Assembly (NCBI RefSeq): GCF_932526225.1
Contig: NC_064048.1
Span: forward strand, 11,222,665-11,286,664
Direction of reading: 5' to 3'
Source: Nematostella vectensis
Taxonomy: Eukaryota; Cnidaria; Anthozoa; Actiniaria; Edwardsiidae
Length of the DNA: 64,000 nt
The notes below the pieces were generated by a model. That model saw only the letters and a program-made list of their open reading frames with translations, was not told where the DNA came from and did not search any database. The stretch's first letter is position 1. Every line of letters begins with the position of its first letter. A program made the position numbers and the translations under genes. Below, piece by piece: positions 13,801 to 27,510 of the stretch.

Positions 13801-15459
13801 GGCCATTGGCCTTGGATCGAACCCGGCCTAAAGAACAAAACGGAAACCATACATACGGATTACCCAATCGGTATGGCAGCACAAGGCTTTTACGGAAGGC
13901 TGTAAAGAACCCGAAGGCCCCAAGCACCGATATTTCCGGCGAATATGCTGTACAACACTCTTGCAAGGTGTTCCAACCTGCGCATTAATGGAGAGGACAA
14001 TAACCAGGATCCCAGGCCTGTAATACGGTTACGCCACGCACAGCTCGCTGAGATATAGGATGAAAAAAAATACAGGTCTATGTGGGCGTTTTGGGTCCCT
14101 TGGGGGCTCGCTATGTCGGCGTGGCATCGTAACGCACGCGGGCGCATTGTCTTTTATTGTGTACAGAATGTCTCTGTCGTTTTTTGCTTTACTTTTAGTT
14201 TTGCTTTATTTTTATTATTATTTTTTTTTAGTCTTTTTATTTGCAGTTCTATGTACAGTATTTGACCATAGCTATGATAACAATTTTTCAAAATTATTGT
14301 AACCAACTATTGTAACCAATTATCGTAAACCAACTTGACTGCAAAACACTATTAGACATTTCTTTCATGTGACTGCGAAGTTGACATGTCAACATCTAGA
14401 GGGGCTTCACTCAACAAGGAATCATGGGGGACCATGAAAGCACGGTGTCGCGGAAAATTTTCCTGCCCCATTTATCAGGAACATCTGTGCAGCCGATGCC
14501 CTTAGTTGGATGGGGTGCACAGGTGCTTTGGGTATGGCCCTGTAGATGGCACAGTGACCACAAGATGTATCTGAATGAAACTGTATACTTATTTAAAATT
14601 TTAAAAACATGTGAGTGTTACTTACTTAGTTACAGTAGTTCTTTTGAATATTATTATTTACGTGTATAATTTAGATGAGTAATAAATACTTCTCATTTGT
14701 CTCGTAGAGCTCGTATCGTTCCTCCTAAATAACAAACAAAATAATGTGTGTTATTATCTTGGTGCAAAGGAATCTACAGTAGTTTTGTAATCAAATAATT
14801 GTTTTACTATTAACACACTTGTTCTTTCAACCAGTTTGTTGGTCTCACAAATAGACTTTTAATAAACTTGTATCCCTCCCCTCTCCACTCATTAAAGGGG
14901 CAGCGTCATGGCACTGCGCATGTCTGGAGTCAGTGTTTCTTGTAGGCTTTCAATTGTCTACACACAGTTGAACTTTAATAGTTGTCAATGCTTTGTTAAA
15001 ATAATATTCGATATTTTACTGAATGTTTATTGACAGTTTGTGGGCATTTCCTTTGAATTCAAGTCTTCCACATGTACCAAAGGCTCTTAGGTCAACATTA
15101 GAATTTGACTGAAATTCATTGTGTCCTGGCCGGAGAGCTATTGCAAAGCTCTTCATCACACTGCACTTTTAAGCATATTCTATGTATGCTTCTTTGTACA
15201 AAATGTACCCCTCCTAATAAAACATTAAAGATCACATAACTTGTTTCCTTCTTCGACTCTTTGCTTTTTATTTTTGTTCTCTTACTAGGAAAATATCGAA
15301 TACAAATAATCAGTAAAGCTAGCAAGCTCATTTTGCTAGCTGTATATAATGCATATCAAGCCTGTATCTTTAGTATCCTGGATCAGGTAGACGAACCTAT
15401 GTCACACCACTTTTTTGATGAGTATTATAAAAAAAATACTAAAAAACGTTATCTTGAAC

Positions 15460-15497
<38 letters not shown>

Positions 15498-15514
15498 ATA
15501 GAAAAAAAAAAAAA
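13801..15514. repeat. Repeat unit 9
   Basis: Third of the 7-8-9 group (CCTTGG, GGTGTTCC, CTTCACTCAAC, CACACTTG, TTTCCTTCTTCG). Its tail ends with CCATAG followed by an A run lacking the usual GAG, then TTCC instead of GGCC. Confidence 0.95.
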
Positions 15515-17170
15515 TTCCATTGGCCTGGGATCGAACCCGGCCTAAAGAACAAAACGGAAACCATACATACGGATTACCCAATCGGTATGGCAGCACAAGG
15601 CTTTTACGGAAGGCTGTAAAGAACCCGAAGGCCCCAAGCACCGATATTTCCGGCGAATATGCTGTACAACACTCTTGCAAGGTATTCCAACCGGCGCATT
15701 AATGGGGAGGACAATAACCAGGATCCCAGGCCTGTAATACGGTTACGCCACGCACCGCTCGCTGAGATATAGGATGAAAAAAAATACAGGTCTATGTTAG
15801 CGTTTTGGGTCCCTTGGGGGCTCGCTATGTCGGCGTGGCATCGTAACGCACGCGGGCGCATTGTCTTTTATTGTGTACAGAATGTCTCTGTCGTTTTTTG
15901 CTTTACTTTTAGTTTTGCTTTATTTTTATTTTTATTTTTTTAGTCTTTTTATTTGCAGTTCTATGTACAGTATTTGACCATAGCTATGATAACAATTTTT
16001 CAAAATTATTGTAACCAACTATTGTAACCAATTATCGTAAACCAACTTGACTGCAAAACACTATTAGACATTTCTTTCATGTGACTGCGAAGTTGACATG
16101 TCAACATCTAGAGGGGTTTTACCCAACAAGGAATCATGGGGGACCATGAAAGCACGGTGTCGCGGAAAATTTTCCTGCCCCATTTATCAGGAACATCTGT
16201 GCAGCCCATGCCCTTAGTTGGATGGGGTGCACAGGTGCTTTGGGTATGGCCCTGTAGATGGCACAGTGACCACAAGATGTATCTGAATGAAACTGTATAC
16301 TTATTTAAAATTTTAAAAACATGTGAGTGTTACTTACTTAGTTACAGTAGTTCTTTTGAATATTATTATTTACGTGTATAATTTAGATGAGTAATAAATA
16401 CTTCTCATTTGTCTCGTAGAGCTCGTATCGTTCCTCCTAAATAACAAACAAAATAATGTGTGTTATTATCTTGGTGCAAAGGAATCTACAGTAGTTTTGT
16501 AATCAAATAATTGTTTTACTATTAACACGCTTGTTCTTTCAACCAGTTTGTTGGTCTCACAAATAGACTTTTAATAAACTTGTATCCCTCCCCTCTCCAC
16601 TCATTAAAGGGGCAGGTTCATGGCACTGCGCATGTCTGGAGTCAGTGTTTCTTGTAGGCTTTCAATTGTCTATACACAGTTGAACTTTAATAGTTGTCAA
16701 TGCTTTGTTAAAATAATATTCGATATTTTACTGAATGTTTATTGACAGTTTGTGGGCATTTCCTTTGAATTCAAGTCTTCCACATGGACCAAAGGCTCTT
16801 AGGTCAACATTAGAATTTGACTGAAATTCATTGTGTCCTGGCCGGAGAGCTATTGCAAAGCTCTTCATCACACTGCACTTTAAAGCATATTCTATGTATG
16901 CTTCTTCGTACAAAATGTACCCCTCCTAATAAAACATTAAGGATCACATAACTTGTTTACTTCCTCGAATCTTTGCTTTTTATTTTTGTTCTCTTACTAG
17001 GAAAATATCGAATACAAATAATCAGTAAATCTAGCAAGCTCATTTTGCTAGCTGTATATAATGCATATCAAGCCTGTATCTTTAGTATCCTGGATCAGGT
17101 AGACGAACCTATGTCACACCACTTTTTTGATGAGTATTATAAAAAAATACTAAAAAACGTTATCTTGAAC

Positions 17171-17219
<49 letters not shown>

Positions 17220-17234
17220 ATAGAGAAAAAAAAA
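15515..17234. repeat. Repeat unit 10
   Basis: Boundary motif is TTCCATTGGCC, so the terminator-like GGCC hairpin is broken. Shares GGGGTTTTACCC (near 16113), GCAGGTTCATGG, CTTCTTCGTAC, ATTAAGGATC and CGAATCTTTGC with unit 19. Ends in the longest A tract of the window (42 nt, 17176-17217). Confidence 0.95.
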
Positions 17235-18930
17235 GGCCATTGGCCTGGGATCGAACCCGGCCTAAAGAACAAAACGGAAACCATACATACGGATTACCCA
17301 ATCGGTATGGCAGCACAAGGCTTTTACGGAAGGCTGTAAAGAACGCGAAGGCCCCAAGCACCGATATTTCCGGCGAATATGCTGTACAACACTCTTGCAA
17401 GGTATTCCAACCGGCGCATTAATGGGGAGGACAATAACCAGGATCCCAGGCCTGTAATACGGTTACGCCACGCACAGCTCGCTGAGATATAGGATGAAAA
17501 AAAATACAGGTCTATGTGGGCGTTTTGGGTCCCTTGGGGGTTCGCTATGTCGGCGTGGCATCGTAACGCACGCGGGCGCATTGTCTTTTATTGTGTACAG
17601 AATGTCTCTGTCGTTTTTTGCTTTACTTTTAGTTTTGCTTTATTTTTATTATTATTTCTTTTTTTAGTCTTTTTATTTGCAGTTCTATGTACAGTATTTG
17701 ACCATAGCTATGATAACAATTTTTCAAAATTATTGTAACCAACTATTGTAACCAATTATCGTAAACCAACTTGACTGCAAAACACTATTAGACATTTCTT
17801 TCATGTGACTGCGAAGTTGACATGTCAACATCTAGAGGGGCTTCACCCAACAAGGAATCATGGGGGACCATGAAAGCACGGTGTCGCGGAAAATTTTCCG
17901 GCCCCATTTATCAGGAACATCTGTGCAGCCGATGCCCTTAGTTGGATGGGGTGCACAGGTGCTTTGGGTATGGCCCTGTAGATGGCACAGTGACCACAAG
18001 ATGTATCTGAATGAAACTGTATACTTATTTAAAATTTTAAAAACATGTGAGTGTTACTTACTTAGTTACAGTAGTTCTTTTGAATATTATTATTTACGTG
18101 TATAATTTAGATTAGTAATAAATACTTCTCATTTGTCTCGTAGAGCTCGTATCGTTCCTCCTAAATAACAAACAAAATAATGTGTGTTATTATCTTGGTG
18201 CAAAGGAATCTACAGTAGTTTTGTAATCAAATAATTGTTTTACTATTAACACGCTTGTTCTTTCAACCAGTTTGTTGGTCTCACAAATAGACTTTTAATA
18301 AACTTGTATCCCTCCCCTCTCCACTCATTAAAGGGGCAGCGTCATGGCACTGCGCATGTCTGGAGTCAGTGTTTCTTGTAGGCTTTCAATTGTCTACACA
18401 CAGTTGAACTTTAATAGTTGTCAATGCTTTGTTAAAATAATATTCGATATTTTACTGAATGTTTATTGACAGTTTGTGGGCATTTCCTTTGAATTCAAGT
18501 CTTCCACATGGACCAAAGGCTCTTAGGTCAACATTAGAATTTGACTGAAATTCATTGTGTCCTGGCCGGAGAGCTATTGCAAAGCTCTTCATCACACTGC
18601 ACTTTTAAGCATATTCTATGTATGCTTCTTTGTACAAAATGTACCCCTCCTAATAAAACATTAAAGATCACATAACTTGTTTACTTCCTCGACTCTTTGC
18701 TTTTTATTTTTGTTCTCTTACTAGGAAAATATCGAATACAAATAATTAGTAAAGCTAGCAAGCTCATTTTGCTAGCTGTATATAATGCATATCAAGCCTG
18801 TATCTTTAGTATCCTGGATCAGGTAGACGAACCTATGTCACACCACTTTTTTGATGAGTATTATAAAAAAATACTAAAAAACGTTATCTTGAACTGTGTA
18901 AAAAACAAAAAAAAAAAAAAAAAACCATAG
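16112..18930. repeat. Nine-unit-offset duplication, copy A (units 10-11)
   Basis: Marker series GGGGTTTTACCC, CAGCCCATG, GCAGGTTCATGG, CTTCTTCGTAC, ATTAAGG, CGAATCTTTGC, GAACGCGAAGG, AATTAGTAAAG and the C-interrupted A tract recurs in the same order about 15.39 kb downstream. Edges are approximate. Confidence 0.7.
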
Positions 18931-18941
18931 AGAAAAAAAAA
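17235..18941. repeat. Repeat unit 11
   Basis: Shares GAACGCGAAGG, CCGGCGC, AATAATTAGTAAAG and a C-interrupted A tract (C at 18906) with unit 20. One Leu to Arg replacement in the GWGA frame (TTTTCCGGCCC near 17895). Confidence 0.95.
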
Positions 18942-20645
18942 GGCCATTGGCCTGGGATCGAACCCGGCCTAAAGAACAAAACGGAAACCATACATACGGA
19001 TTACCCAATCGGTATGGCAGCACAAGGCTTTTACGGAAGGCTGTAAAGAACCCGAAGGCCCCAAGCACCGATATTTCCGGCGAATATGCTGTACAACACT
19101 CTTGCAAGGTATTCCAACCCGCGCATTAATGGGGAGGACAATAACCAGGATCCCAGGCCTGTAATACGGTTACGCCACGCACGGCTCGCTGAGATATAGG
19201 ATGAAAAAAAATACAGGTCTATGTGGGCGTTTTGGGTCCCTTGGGGGCTCGCTATGTCGGCGTGGCATCGTAACGCACGCGGGCGCATTGTCTTTTATTG
19301 TGTACAGAATGTCTCTGTCGTTTTTTGCTTTACTTTTAGTTTTGCTTTATTTTTTTATTATTTTTTTTTAGTCTTTTTATTTGCAGTTCTATGTACAGTA
19401 TTTGACCATAGCTATGATAACAATTTTTCAAAATTATTGTAACCAACTATTGTAACCAATTATCGTAAACCAACTTGACTGCAAAACACTATTAGACATT
19501 TCTTTCATGTGATTGCGAAGTTGACATGTCAACATCTAGAGGGGCTTCACCCAACAAGGAATCATGGGGGACCATGAAAGCACGGTGTCGCGGAAAATTT
19601 TCCTGCCCCATTTATCAGGAACATCTGTGCAGCCGATGCCCTTAGTTGGATGGGGTGCACAGGTGCTTTGGGTATGGCCCTGTAGATGGCACAGTGACCA
19701 CAAGATGTATCTGAATGAAACTGTATACTTATTTAAAATTTTAAAAACATGTGAGTGTTACTTACTTAGTTACAGTAGTTCTTTTGAATATTATTATTTA
19801 CGTGTATAATTTAGATGAGTAATAAATACTTCTCATTTGTCTCGTAGAGCTCGTATCGTTCCTCCTAAATAACAAACAAAATAATGTGTGTTATTATCTT
19901 GGTGCAAAGGAATCTACAGTAGTTTTGTAATCAAATAATTGTTTTACTATTAACACACTTGTTCTTTCAACCAGTTTGTTGGTCTCACAAATAGACTTTT
20001 AATAAACTTGTATCCCTCCCCTCTCCACTCATTAAAGGGGCAGCGTCATGGCACTGCGCATGTCTGGAGTCAGTGTTTCTTGTAGGCTTTCAATTGTCTA
20101 CACACAGTTGAACTTTAATAGTTGTCAATGCTTTGTTAAAATAATATTCGATATTTTACTGAATGTTTATTGACAGTTTGTGGGCATTTCCTTTGAATTT
20201 AAGTCTTCCACATGGACCAAAGGCTCTTAGGTCAACATTAGAATTTGACTGAAATTCATTGTGTCCTGGCCGGAGAGCTATTGCAAAGCTCTTCATCACA
20301 CTGCACTTTTAAGCATATTCTATGTATGCTTCTTTGTACAAAATGTACCCCTCCTAATAAAACATTAAAGATCACATAACTTGTTTCCTTCTTCGACTCT
20401 TTGCTTTTTATTTTTGTTCTCTTACTAGGAAAATACCGAATACAAATAATCAGTAAAGCTAGCAAGCTCATTTTGCTAGCTGTATATAATGCATATCAAG
20501 CCTGTATCTTTAGTATCCTAGATCAGGTAGACGAACCTATGTCACACCACTTTTTTGATGAGTATTATAAAAAAATACTAAAAAACGTTATCTTGAACTG
20601 TGTAAAAAAAAAAAAAAAAAAAAAAAAACATAGAGAAAAAAAAAA
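18942..20645. repeat. Repeat unit 12
   Basis: Shares CACGGCTCG (near 19180) and GTGATTGCG (near 19508) with unit 15. Carries TTTCCTTCTTCGAC and AATACCGAATAC near the 3' end. Confidence 0.95.
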
Positions 20646-22364
20646 GGCCATTGGCCTGGGATCGAACCCGGCCTAAAGAACAAAACGGAAACCATACATA
20701 CGGATTACCCAATCGGTATGGCAGCACAAGGCTTTTACGGAAGGCTGTAAAGAACCCGAAGGCCCCAAGCACCGATATTTCCGGCGAATATGCTGTACAA
20801 CACTCTTGCAAGGTATTCCAACCGGCGCATTAATGGGGAGGACAATAACCAGGATCCCAGGCCTGTAATACGGTTACGCCACGCACAGCTCGCTGAGATA
20901 TAGGATGAAAAAAAATACAGGTCTATGTGGGCGTTTTGGGTCCCTTGGGGGCTCGCTATGTCGGCGTGGCATCGTAACGCACGCGGGCGCATTGTCTTTT
21001 ATTGTGTACAGAATGTCTCTGTCGTTTTTTGCTTTACTTTTAGTTTTGCTTTCTTTTTATTATTATTTTTTTTTAGTCTTTTTATTTGCAGTTCTATGTA
21101 CAGTATTTGACCATAGCTATGATAACAATTTTTCAAAATTATTGTAACCAACTATTGTAACCAATTATCGTAAACCAACTTGACTGCAAAACACTATTAG
21201 ACATTTCTTTCATGTGACTGCGAAGTTGACATGTCAACATCTAGAGGGGCTTCACCCAACAAGGAATCATGGGGGACCATGAAAGCACGGTGTCGCGGAA
21301 AATTTTCCTGCCCCATTTATCAGGAACATCTGTGCAGCCGATGCCCTTAGTTGGATGGGGTGCACAGGTGCTTTGGGTATGGCCCTGTAGATGGCACAGT
21401 GACCACAAGATGTATCTGAATGAAACTGTATACTTATTTAAAATTTTAAAAACATGTGAGTGTTACTTACTTAGTTACAGTAGTTCTTTTGAATATTATT
21501 ATTTACGTGTATAATTTAGATGAGTACTAAATACTTCTCATTTGTCTCGTAGAGCTCGTATCGTTCCTCCTAAATAACAAACAAAATAATGTGTGTTATT
21601 ATCTTGGTGCAAAGGAATCTACAGTAGTTTTGTAATCAAATAATTGTTTTACTATTAACACACTTGTTCTTTCAACCAGTTTGTTGGTCTCACAAATAGA
21701 CTTTTAATAAACTTGTATCCCTCCCCTCTCCACTCATTAAAGGGGCAGCGTCATGGCACTGCGCATGTCTGGAGTCAGTGTTTCTTGTAGGCTTTCAATT
21801 GTCTACACACAGTTGAACTTTAATAGTTGTCAATGCTTTGTTAAAATAATATTCGATATTTTACTGAATGTTTATTGACAGTTTGTGGGCATTTCCTTTG
21901 AATTCAAGTCTTCCACATGTACCAAAGGCTCTTAGGTCAACATTAGAATTTGACTGAAATTCATTGTGTCCTGGCCGGAGAGCTATTGCAAAGCTCTTCA
22001 TCACACTGCACTTTTAAGCATATTCTATGTATGCTTCTTTGTACAAAATGTACCCCTCCTAATAAAACATTAAAGATCACATAACTTGTTTCCTTCTTCG
22101 ACTCTTTGCTTTTTATTTTTGTTCTCTTACTAGGAAAATACCGAATACAAATAATCAGTAAAGCTAGCAAGCTCATTTTGCTAGCTGTATATAATGCATA
22201 TCAAGCCTGTATCTTTAGTATCCTGGATCAGGTAGACGAACCTATGTCACACCACTTTTTTGATGAGTATTATAAAAAAATACTAAAAAACGTTATCTTG
22301 AACTGTGTAAAAAAAAAAAAAAAAAAAAACATAGAGAAAAAAAAAACATAGAGAAAAAAAAAAA
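20646..22364. repeat. Repeat unit 13
   Basis: Has CCGGCGC like units 10, 11, 19 and 20 in its front half, and TTTCCTTCTTCGAC plus ATACCGAATAC in its back half. AGTACTAAAT near 21525 destroys the first AATAAA. The CATAGAG-A module is doubled at the end. Confidence 0.95.
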
Positions 22365-24064
22365 GGCCATTGGCCTGGGATCGAACCCGGCCTAAAGAAC
22401 AAAACGGAAACCATACATACGGATTACCCAATCGGTATGGCAGCACAAGGCTTTTACGGAAGGCTGTAAAGAACCCGAAGGCCCCAAGCACCGATATTTC
22501 CGGCGAATATGCTGTACAACACTCTTGCAAGGTATTCCAACTTGCGCATTAATGGAGAGGACAATAACCAGGATCCCAGGCCTGTAATACGGTTACGCCA
22601 CGCACAGCTCGCTGAGATATAGGATGAAAAAAAAATACAGGTCTATGTGGGCGTTTTGGGTCCCTTGGGGGCTCGCTATGTCGGCGTGGCATCGTAACGC
22701 ACGCGGGCGCATTGTCTTTTATTGTGTACAGAATGTCTCTGTCGTTTTTTGCTTTACTTTTAGTTTTGCTTTATTTTTATTATTATTTTTTTTAGTCTTT
22801 TTATTTGCAGTTCTATGTACAGTATTTGACCATAGCTATGATAAAAAATTTTCAAAATTATTGTAACCAACTATTGTAACCAATTATCGTAAACCAACTT
22901 GACTGCAAAACACTATTAGACATTTCTTTCATGTGACTGCGAAGTTGACATGTCAACATCTAGAGGGGCTTCACCCAACAAGGAATCATGGGGGACCATG
23001 AAAGCACGGTGTCGCGGAAAATTTTCCTGCCCCATTTATCAGGAACATCTGTGCAGCCGATGCCCTTAGTTGGATGGGGTGCACAGGTGCTTTGGGTATG
23101 GCCCTGTAGATGGCACAGTGACCACAAGATGTATCTGAATGAAACTGTATACTTATTTAAAATTTTAAAAACATGTGAGTGTTACTTACTTAGTTACAGT
23201 AGTTCTTTTGAATATTATTATTTACGTGTATAATTTAGATGAGTAATAAATACTTCTCATTTGTCTCGTAGAGCTCGTATCGTTCCTCCTAAATAACAAA
23301 CAAAATAATGTGTGTTATTATCTTGGTGCAAAGGAATCTACAGTAGTTTTGTAATCAAATAATTGTTTTACTATTAACACACTTGTTCTTTCAACCAGTT
23401 TGTTGGTCTCACAAATAGACTTTTAATAAACTTGTATCCCTCCCCTCTCCACTCATTAAAGGGGCAGCGTCATGGCACTGCGCATGTCTGGAGTCAGTGT
23501 TTCTTGTAGGCTTTCAATTGTCTACACACAGTTGAACTTTAATAGTTGTCAATGCTTTGTTAAAATAATATTCGATATTTTACTGAATGTTTATTGACAG
23601 TTTGTGGGCATTTCCTTTGAATTCAAGTCTTCCACATGTACCAAAGGCTCTTAGGTCAACATTAGAATTTGACTGAAATTCATTGTGTCCTGGCCGGAGA
23701 GCTATTGCAAAGCTCTTCATCACACTGCACTTTTAAGCATATTCTATGTATGCTTCTTTGTACAAAATGTACCCCTCCTAATAAAACATTAAAGATCACA
23801 TAACTTGTTTACTTCCTCGACTCTTTGCTTTTTATTTTTGTTCTCTTACTAGGAAAATATCGAATACAAATAATCAGTAAAGCTAGCAAGCTCATTTTGC
23901 TAGCTGTATATAATGCATATCAAGCCTGTATCTTTAGTATCCTGGATCAGGTAGACGAACCTATGTCACACCACTTTTTTGATGAGTATTATAAAAAAAT
24001 ACTAAAAAACGTTATCTTGAACTGTGTAAAAAAAAAAAAAAAAAAAAACATAGAGAAAAAAAAA
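22365..24064. repeat. Repeat unit 14
   Basis: Shares CCAACTTGCGC and GATAAAAAATTTT with units 16 and 17. The A8 run after GGATG is A9. The 3' end is the common TTTACTTCCTCGAC type. Confidence 0.95.
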
Positions 24065-25721
24065 GGCCATTGGCCTGGGATCGAACCCGGCCTAAAGAAC
24101 AAAACGGAAACCATACATACGGATTACCCAATCGGTATGGCAGCACAAGGCTTTTACGGAAGGCTGTAAAGAACCCGAAGGCCCCAAGCACCGATATTTC
24201 CGGCGAATATGCTGTACAACACTCTTGCAAGGTATTCCAACCCGCGCATTAATGGGGAGTACAATAACCAGGATCCCAGGCCTGTATTACGGTTACGCCA
24301 CGCACGGCTCGTTGAGATATAGGATGAAAAAAAATACAGGTCTATGTGGGCGTTTTGGGTCCCTTGGGGGCTCGCTATGTCGGCGTGGCATCGTAACGCA
24401 CGCGGGCGCATTGTCTTTTATTGTGTACAGAATGTCTCTGTCGTTTTTTGCTTTACTTTTAGTTTTGCTTTATTTTTTTATTATTTTTTTTTAGTCTTTT
24501 TATTTGCAGTTCTATGTACAGTATTTGACCATAGCTATGATAACAATTTTTCAAAATTATTGTAACCAACTATTGTAACCAATTATCGTAAACCAACTTG
24601 ACTGCAAAACACTATTAGACATTTCTTTCATGTGATTGCGAAGTTGACATGTCAACATCTAGAGGGGCTTCACCCAACAAGGAATCATGGGGGACCATGA
24701 AAGCACGGTGTCGCGGAAAATTTTCCTGCCCCATTTATCAGGAACATCTGTGCAGCCGATGCCCTTAGTTGGATGGGGTGCACAGGTGCTTTGGGTATGG
24801 CCCTGTAGATGGCACAGTGACCACAAGATGTATCTGAATGAAACTGTATACTTATTTAAAATTTTAAAAACATGTGAGTGTTACTTACTTAGTTACAGTA
24901 GTTCTTTTGAATATTATTATTTACGTGTATAATTTAGATGAGTAATAAATACTTCTCATTTGTCTCGTAGAGCTCGTATCGTTCCTCCTAAATAACAAAC
25001 AAAATAATGTGTGTTATTATCTTGGTGCAAAGGAATCTACAGTAGTTTTGTAATCAAATAATTGTTTTACTATTAACACACTTGTTCTTTCAACCAGTTT
25101 GTTGGTCTCACAAATAGACTTTTAATAAACTTGTATCCCTCCCCTCTCCACTCATTAAAGGGGCAGCGTCATGGCACTGCGCATGTCTGGAGTCAGTGTT
25201 TCTTGTAGGCTTTCAATTGTCTACACACAGTTGAACTTTAATAGTTGTCAATGCTTTGTTAAAATAATATTCGATATTTTACTGAATGTTTATTGACAGT
25301 TTGTGGGCATTTCCTTTGAATTCAAGTCTTCCACATGTACCAAAGGCTCTTAGGTCAACATTAGAATTTGACTGAAATTCATTGTGTCCTGGCCGGAGAG
25401 CTATTGCAAAGCTCTTCATCACACTGCACTTTTAAGCATATTCTATGTATGCTTCTTTGTACAAAATGTACCCCTCCTAATAAAACTTTAAAGATCACAT
25501 AACTTGTTTCCTTCTTCGACTCTTTGCTTTTTATTTTTGTTCTCTTACTAGGAAAATACCGAATACAAATAATCAGTAAAGCTAGCAAGCTCATTTTGCT
25601 AGCTGTATATAATGCATATCAAGCCTGTATCTTTAGTATCCTGGATCAGGTAGACGAACCTATGTCACACCACTTTTTTGATGAGTATTATAAAAAAATA
25701 CTAAAAAACGTTATCTTGAAC

Positions 25722-25754
<33 letters not shown>

Positions 25755-25788
25755 CATAGAGAAAAAAAAAAACATAGAGAAAAAAAAA
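24065..25788. repeat. Repeat unit 15
   Basis: Shares CACGGCTCG and GTGATTGCG with unit 12. Private GGGAGTACAATAACC and TGTATTACGG near 24257-24292. AAACTTTAAAG replaces AAACATTAAAG near 25484. Doubled CATAGAG-A module at the end. Confidence 0.95.
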
Positions 25789-27510
25789 GGCCATTGGCCT
25801 GGGATCGAACCCGGCCTAAAGAACAAAACGGAAACCATACATACGGATTACCCAATCGGTATGGCAGCACAAGGCTTTTACGGAAGGCTGTAAAGAACCC
25901 GAAGGCCCCAAGCACCGATATTTCCGGCGAATATGCTGTACAACACTCTTGCAAGGTATTCCAACTTGCGCATTAATGGAGAGGACAATAACCAGGATCC
26001 CAGGCCTGTAATACGGTTACGCCACGCACAGCTCGCTGAGATATAGGATGTAAAAAAAATACAGGTCTATGTGGGCGTTTTGGGTCCCTTGGGGGCTCGC
26101 TATGTCGGCGTGGCATCGTAACGCACGCGGGCGCATTGTCTTTTATTGTGTACAGAATGTCTCTGTCGTTTTTTGCTTTACTTTTGGTTTTGCTTTATTT
26201 TTATTATTATTTTTTTTAGTCTTTTTATTTGCAGTTCTATGTACAGTATTTGACCATAGCTATGATAAAAAATTTTCAAAATTATTGTAACCAACTATTG
26301 TAACCAATTATCGTAAACCAACTTGACTGCAAAACACTATTAGACTTTTCTTTCATGTGACTGCGAAGTTGACATGTCAACATCTAGAGGGGCTTCACCC
26401 AACAAGGAATCATGGGGGACCATGAAAGCATGGTGTCGCGGAAAATTTTCCTGCCCCATTTATCAGGAACATCTGTGCAGCCGATGCCCTTAGTTGGATG
26501 GGGTGCACAGGTGCTTTGGGTATGGCCCTGTAGATGGCACAGTGACCACAAGATGTATCTGAATGAAACTGTATACTTATTTAAAATTTTAAAAACATGT
26601 GAGTGTTACTTACTTAGTTACAGTAGTTCTTTTGAATATTATTATTTACGTGTATAATTTAGATGAGTAATAAATACTTCTCATTTGTCTCGTAGAGCTC
26701 GTATCGTTCCTCCTAAATAACAAACAAAATAATGTGTGTTATTATCTTGGTGCAAAGGAATCTACAGTAGTTTTGTAATCAAATAATTGTTTTACTATTA
26801 ACACACTTGTTCTTTCAACCAGTTTGTTGGTCTCACAAATAGACTTTTAATAAACTTGTATCCCTCCCCTCTCCACTCATTAAAGGGGCAGCGTCATGGC
26901 ACTGCGCATGTCTGGAGTCAGTGTTTCTTGTAGGCTTTCAATTGTCTACACACAGTTGAACTTTAATAGTTGTCAATGCTTTGTTAAAATAATATTCGAT
27001 ATTTTACTGAATGTTTATTGACAGTTTGTGGGCATTTCCTTTGAATTCAAGTCTTCCACATGTACCAAAGGCTCTTAGGTCAACATTAGAATTTGACTGA
27101 AATTCATTGTGTCCTGGCCGGAGAGCTATTGCAAAGCTCTTCATCACACTGCACTTTTAAGCATATTCTATGTATGCTTCTTTGTACAAAATGTACCCCT
27201 CCTAATAAAACATTAAAGATCACATAACTTGTTTCCTTCTTCGACTCTTTGCTTTTTATTTTTGTTCTCTTACTAGGAAAATACCGAATACAAATAATCA
27301 GTAAAGCTAGCAAGCTCATTTTGCTAGCTGTATATAATGCATATCAAGCCTGTATCTTTAGTATCCTGGATCAGGTAGACGAACCTATGTCACACCACTT
27401 TTTTGATGAGTATTATAAAAAAATACTAAAAAACGTTATCTTGAACTGTGTAAAAAAAAAAAAAAAAAAAAAAAAACATAGAGAAAAAAAAAAACATAGA
27501 GAAAAAAAAA
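25789..27510. repeat. Repeat unit 16
   Basis: Nearly identical to unit 17 in its first 700 bp: CCAACTTGCGC, GGATGTAAAAAAAATAC, TTTTGGTTTTGC, GATAAAAAATTTT and GCATGGTGTCGC. It differs from unit 17 at the 3' end (TTTCCTTCTTCGAC, ATACCG here). Private TAGACTTTTC near 26341. Confidence 0.95.
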
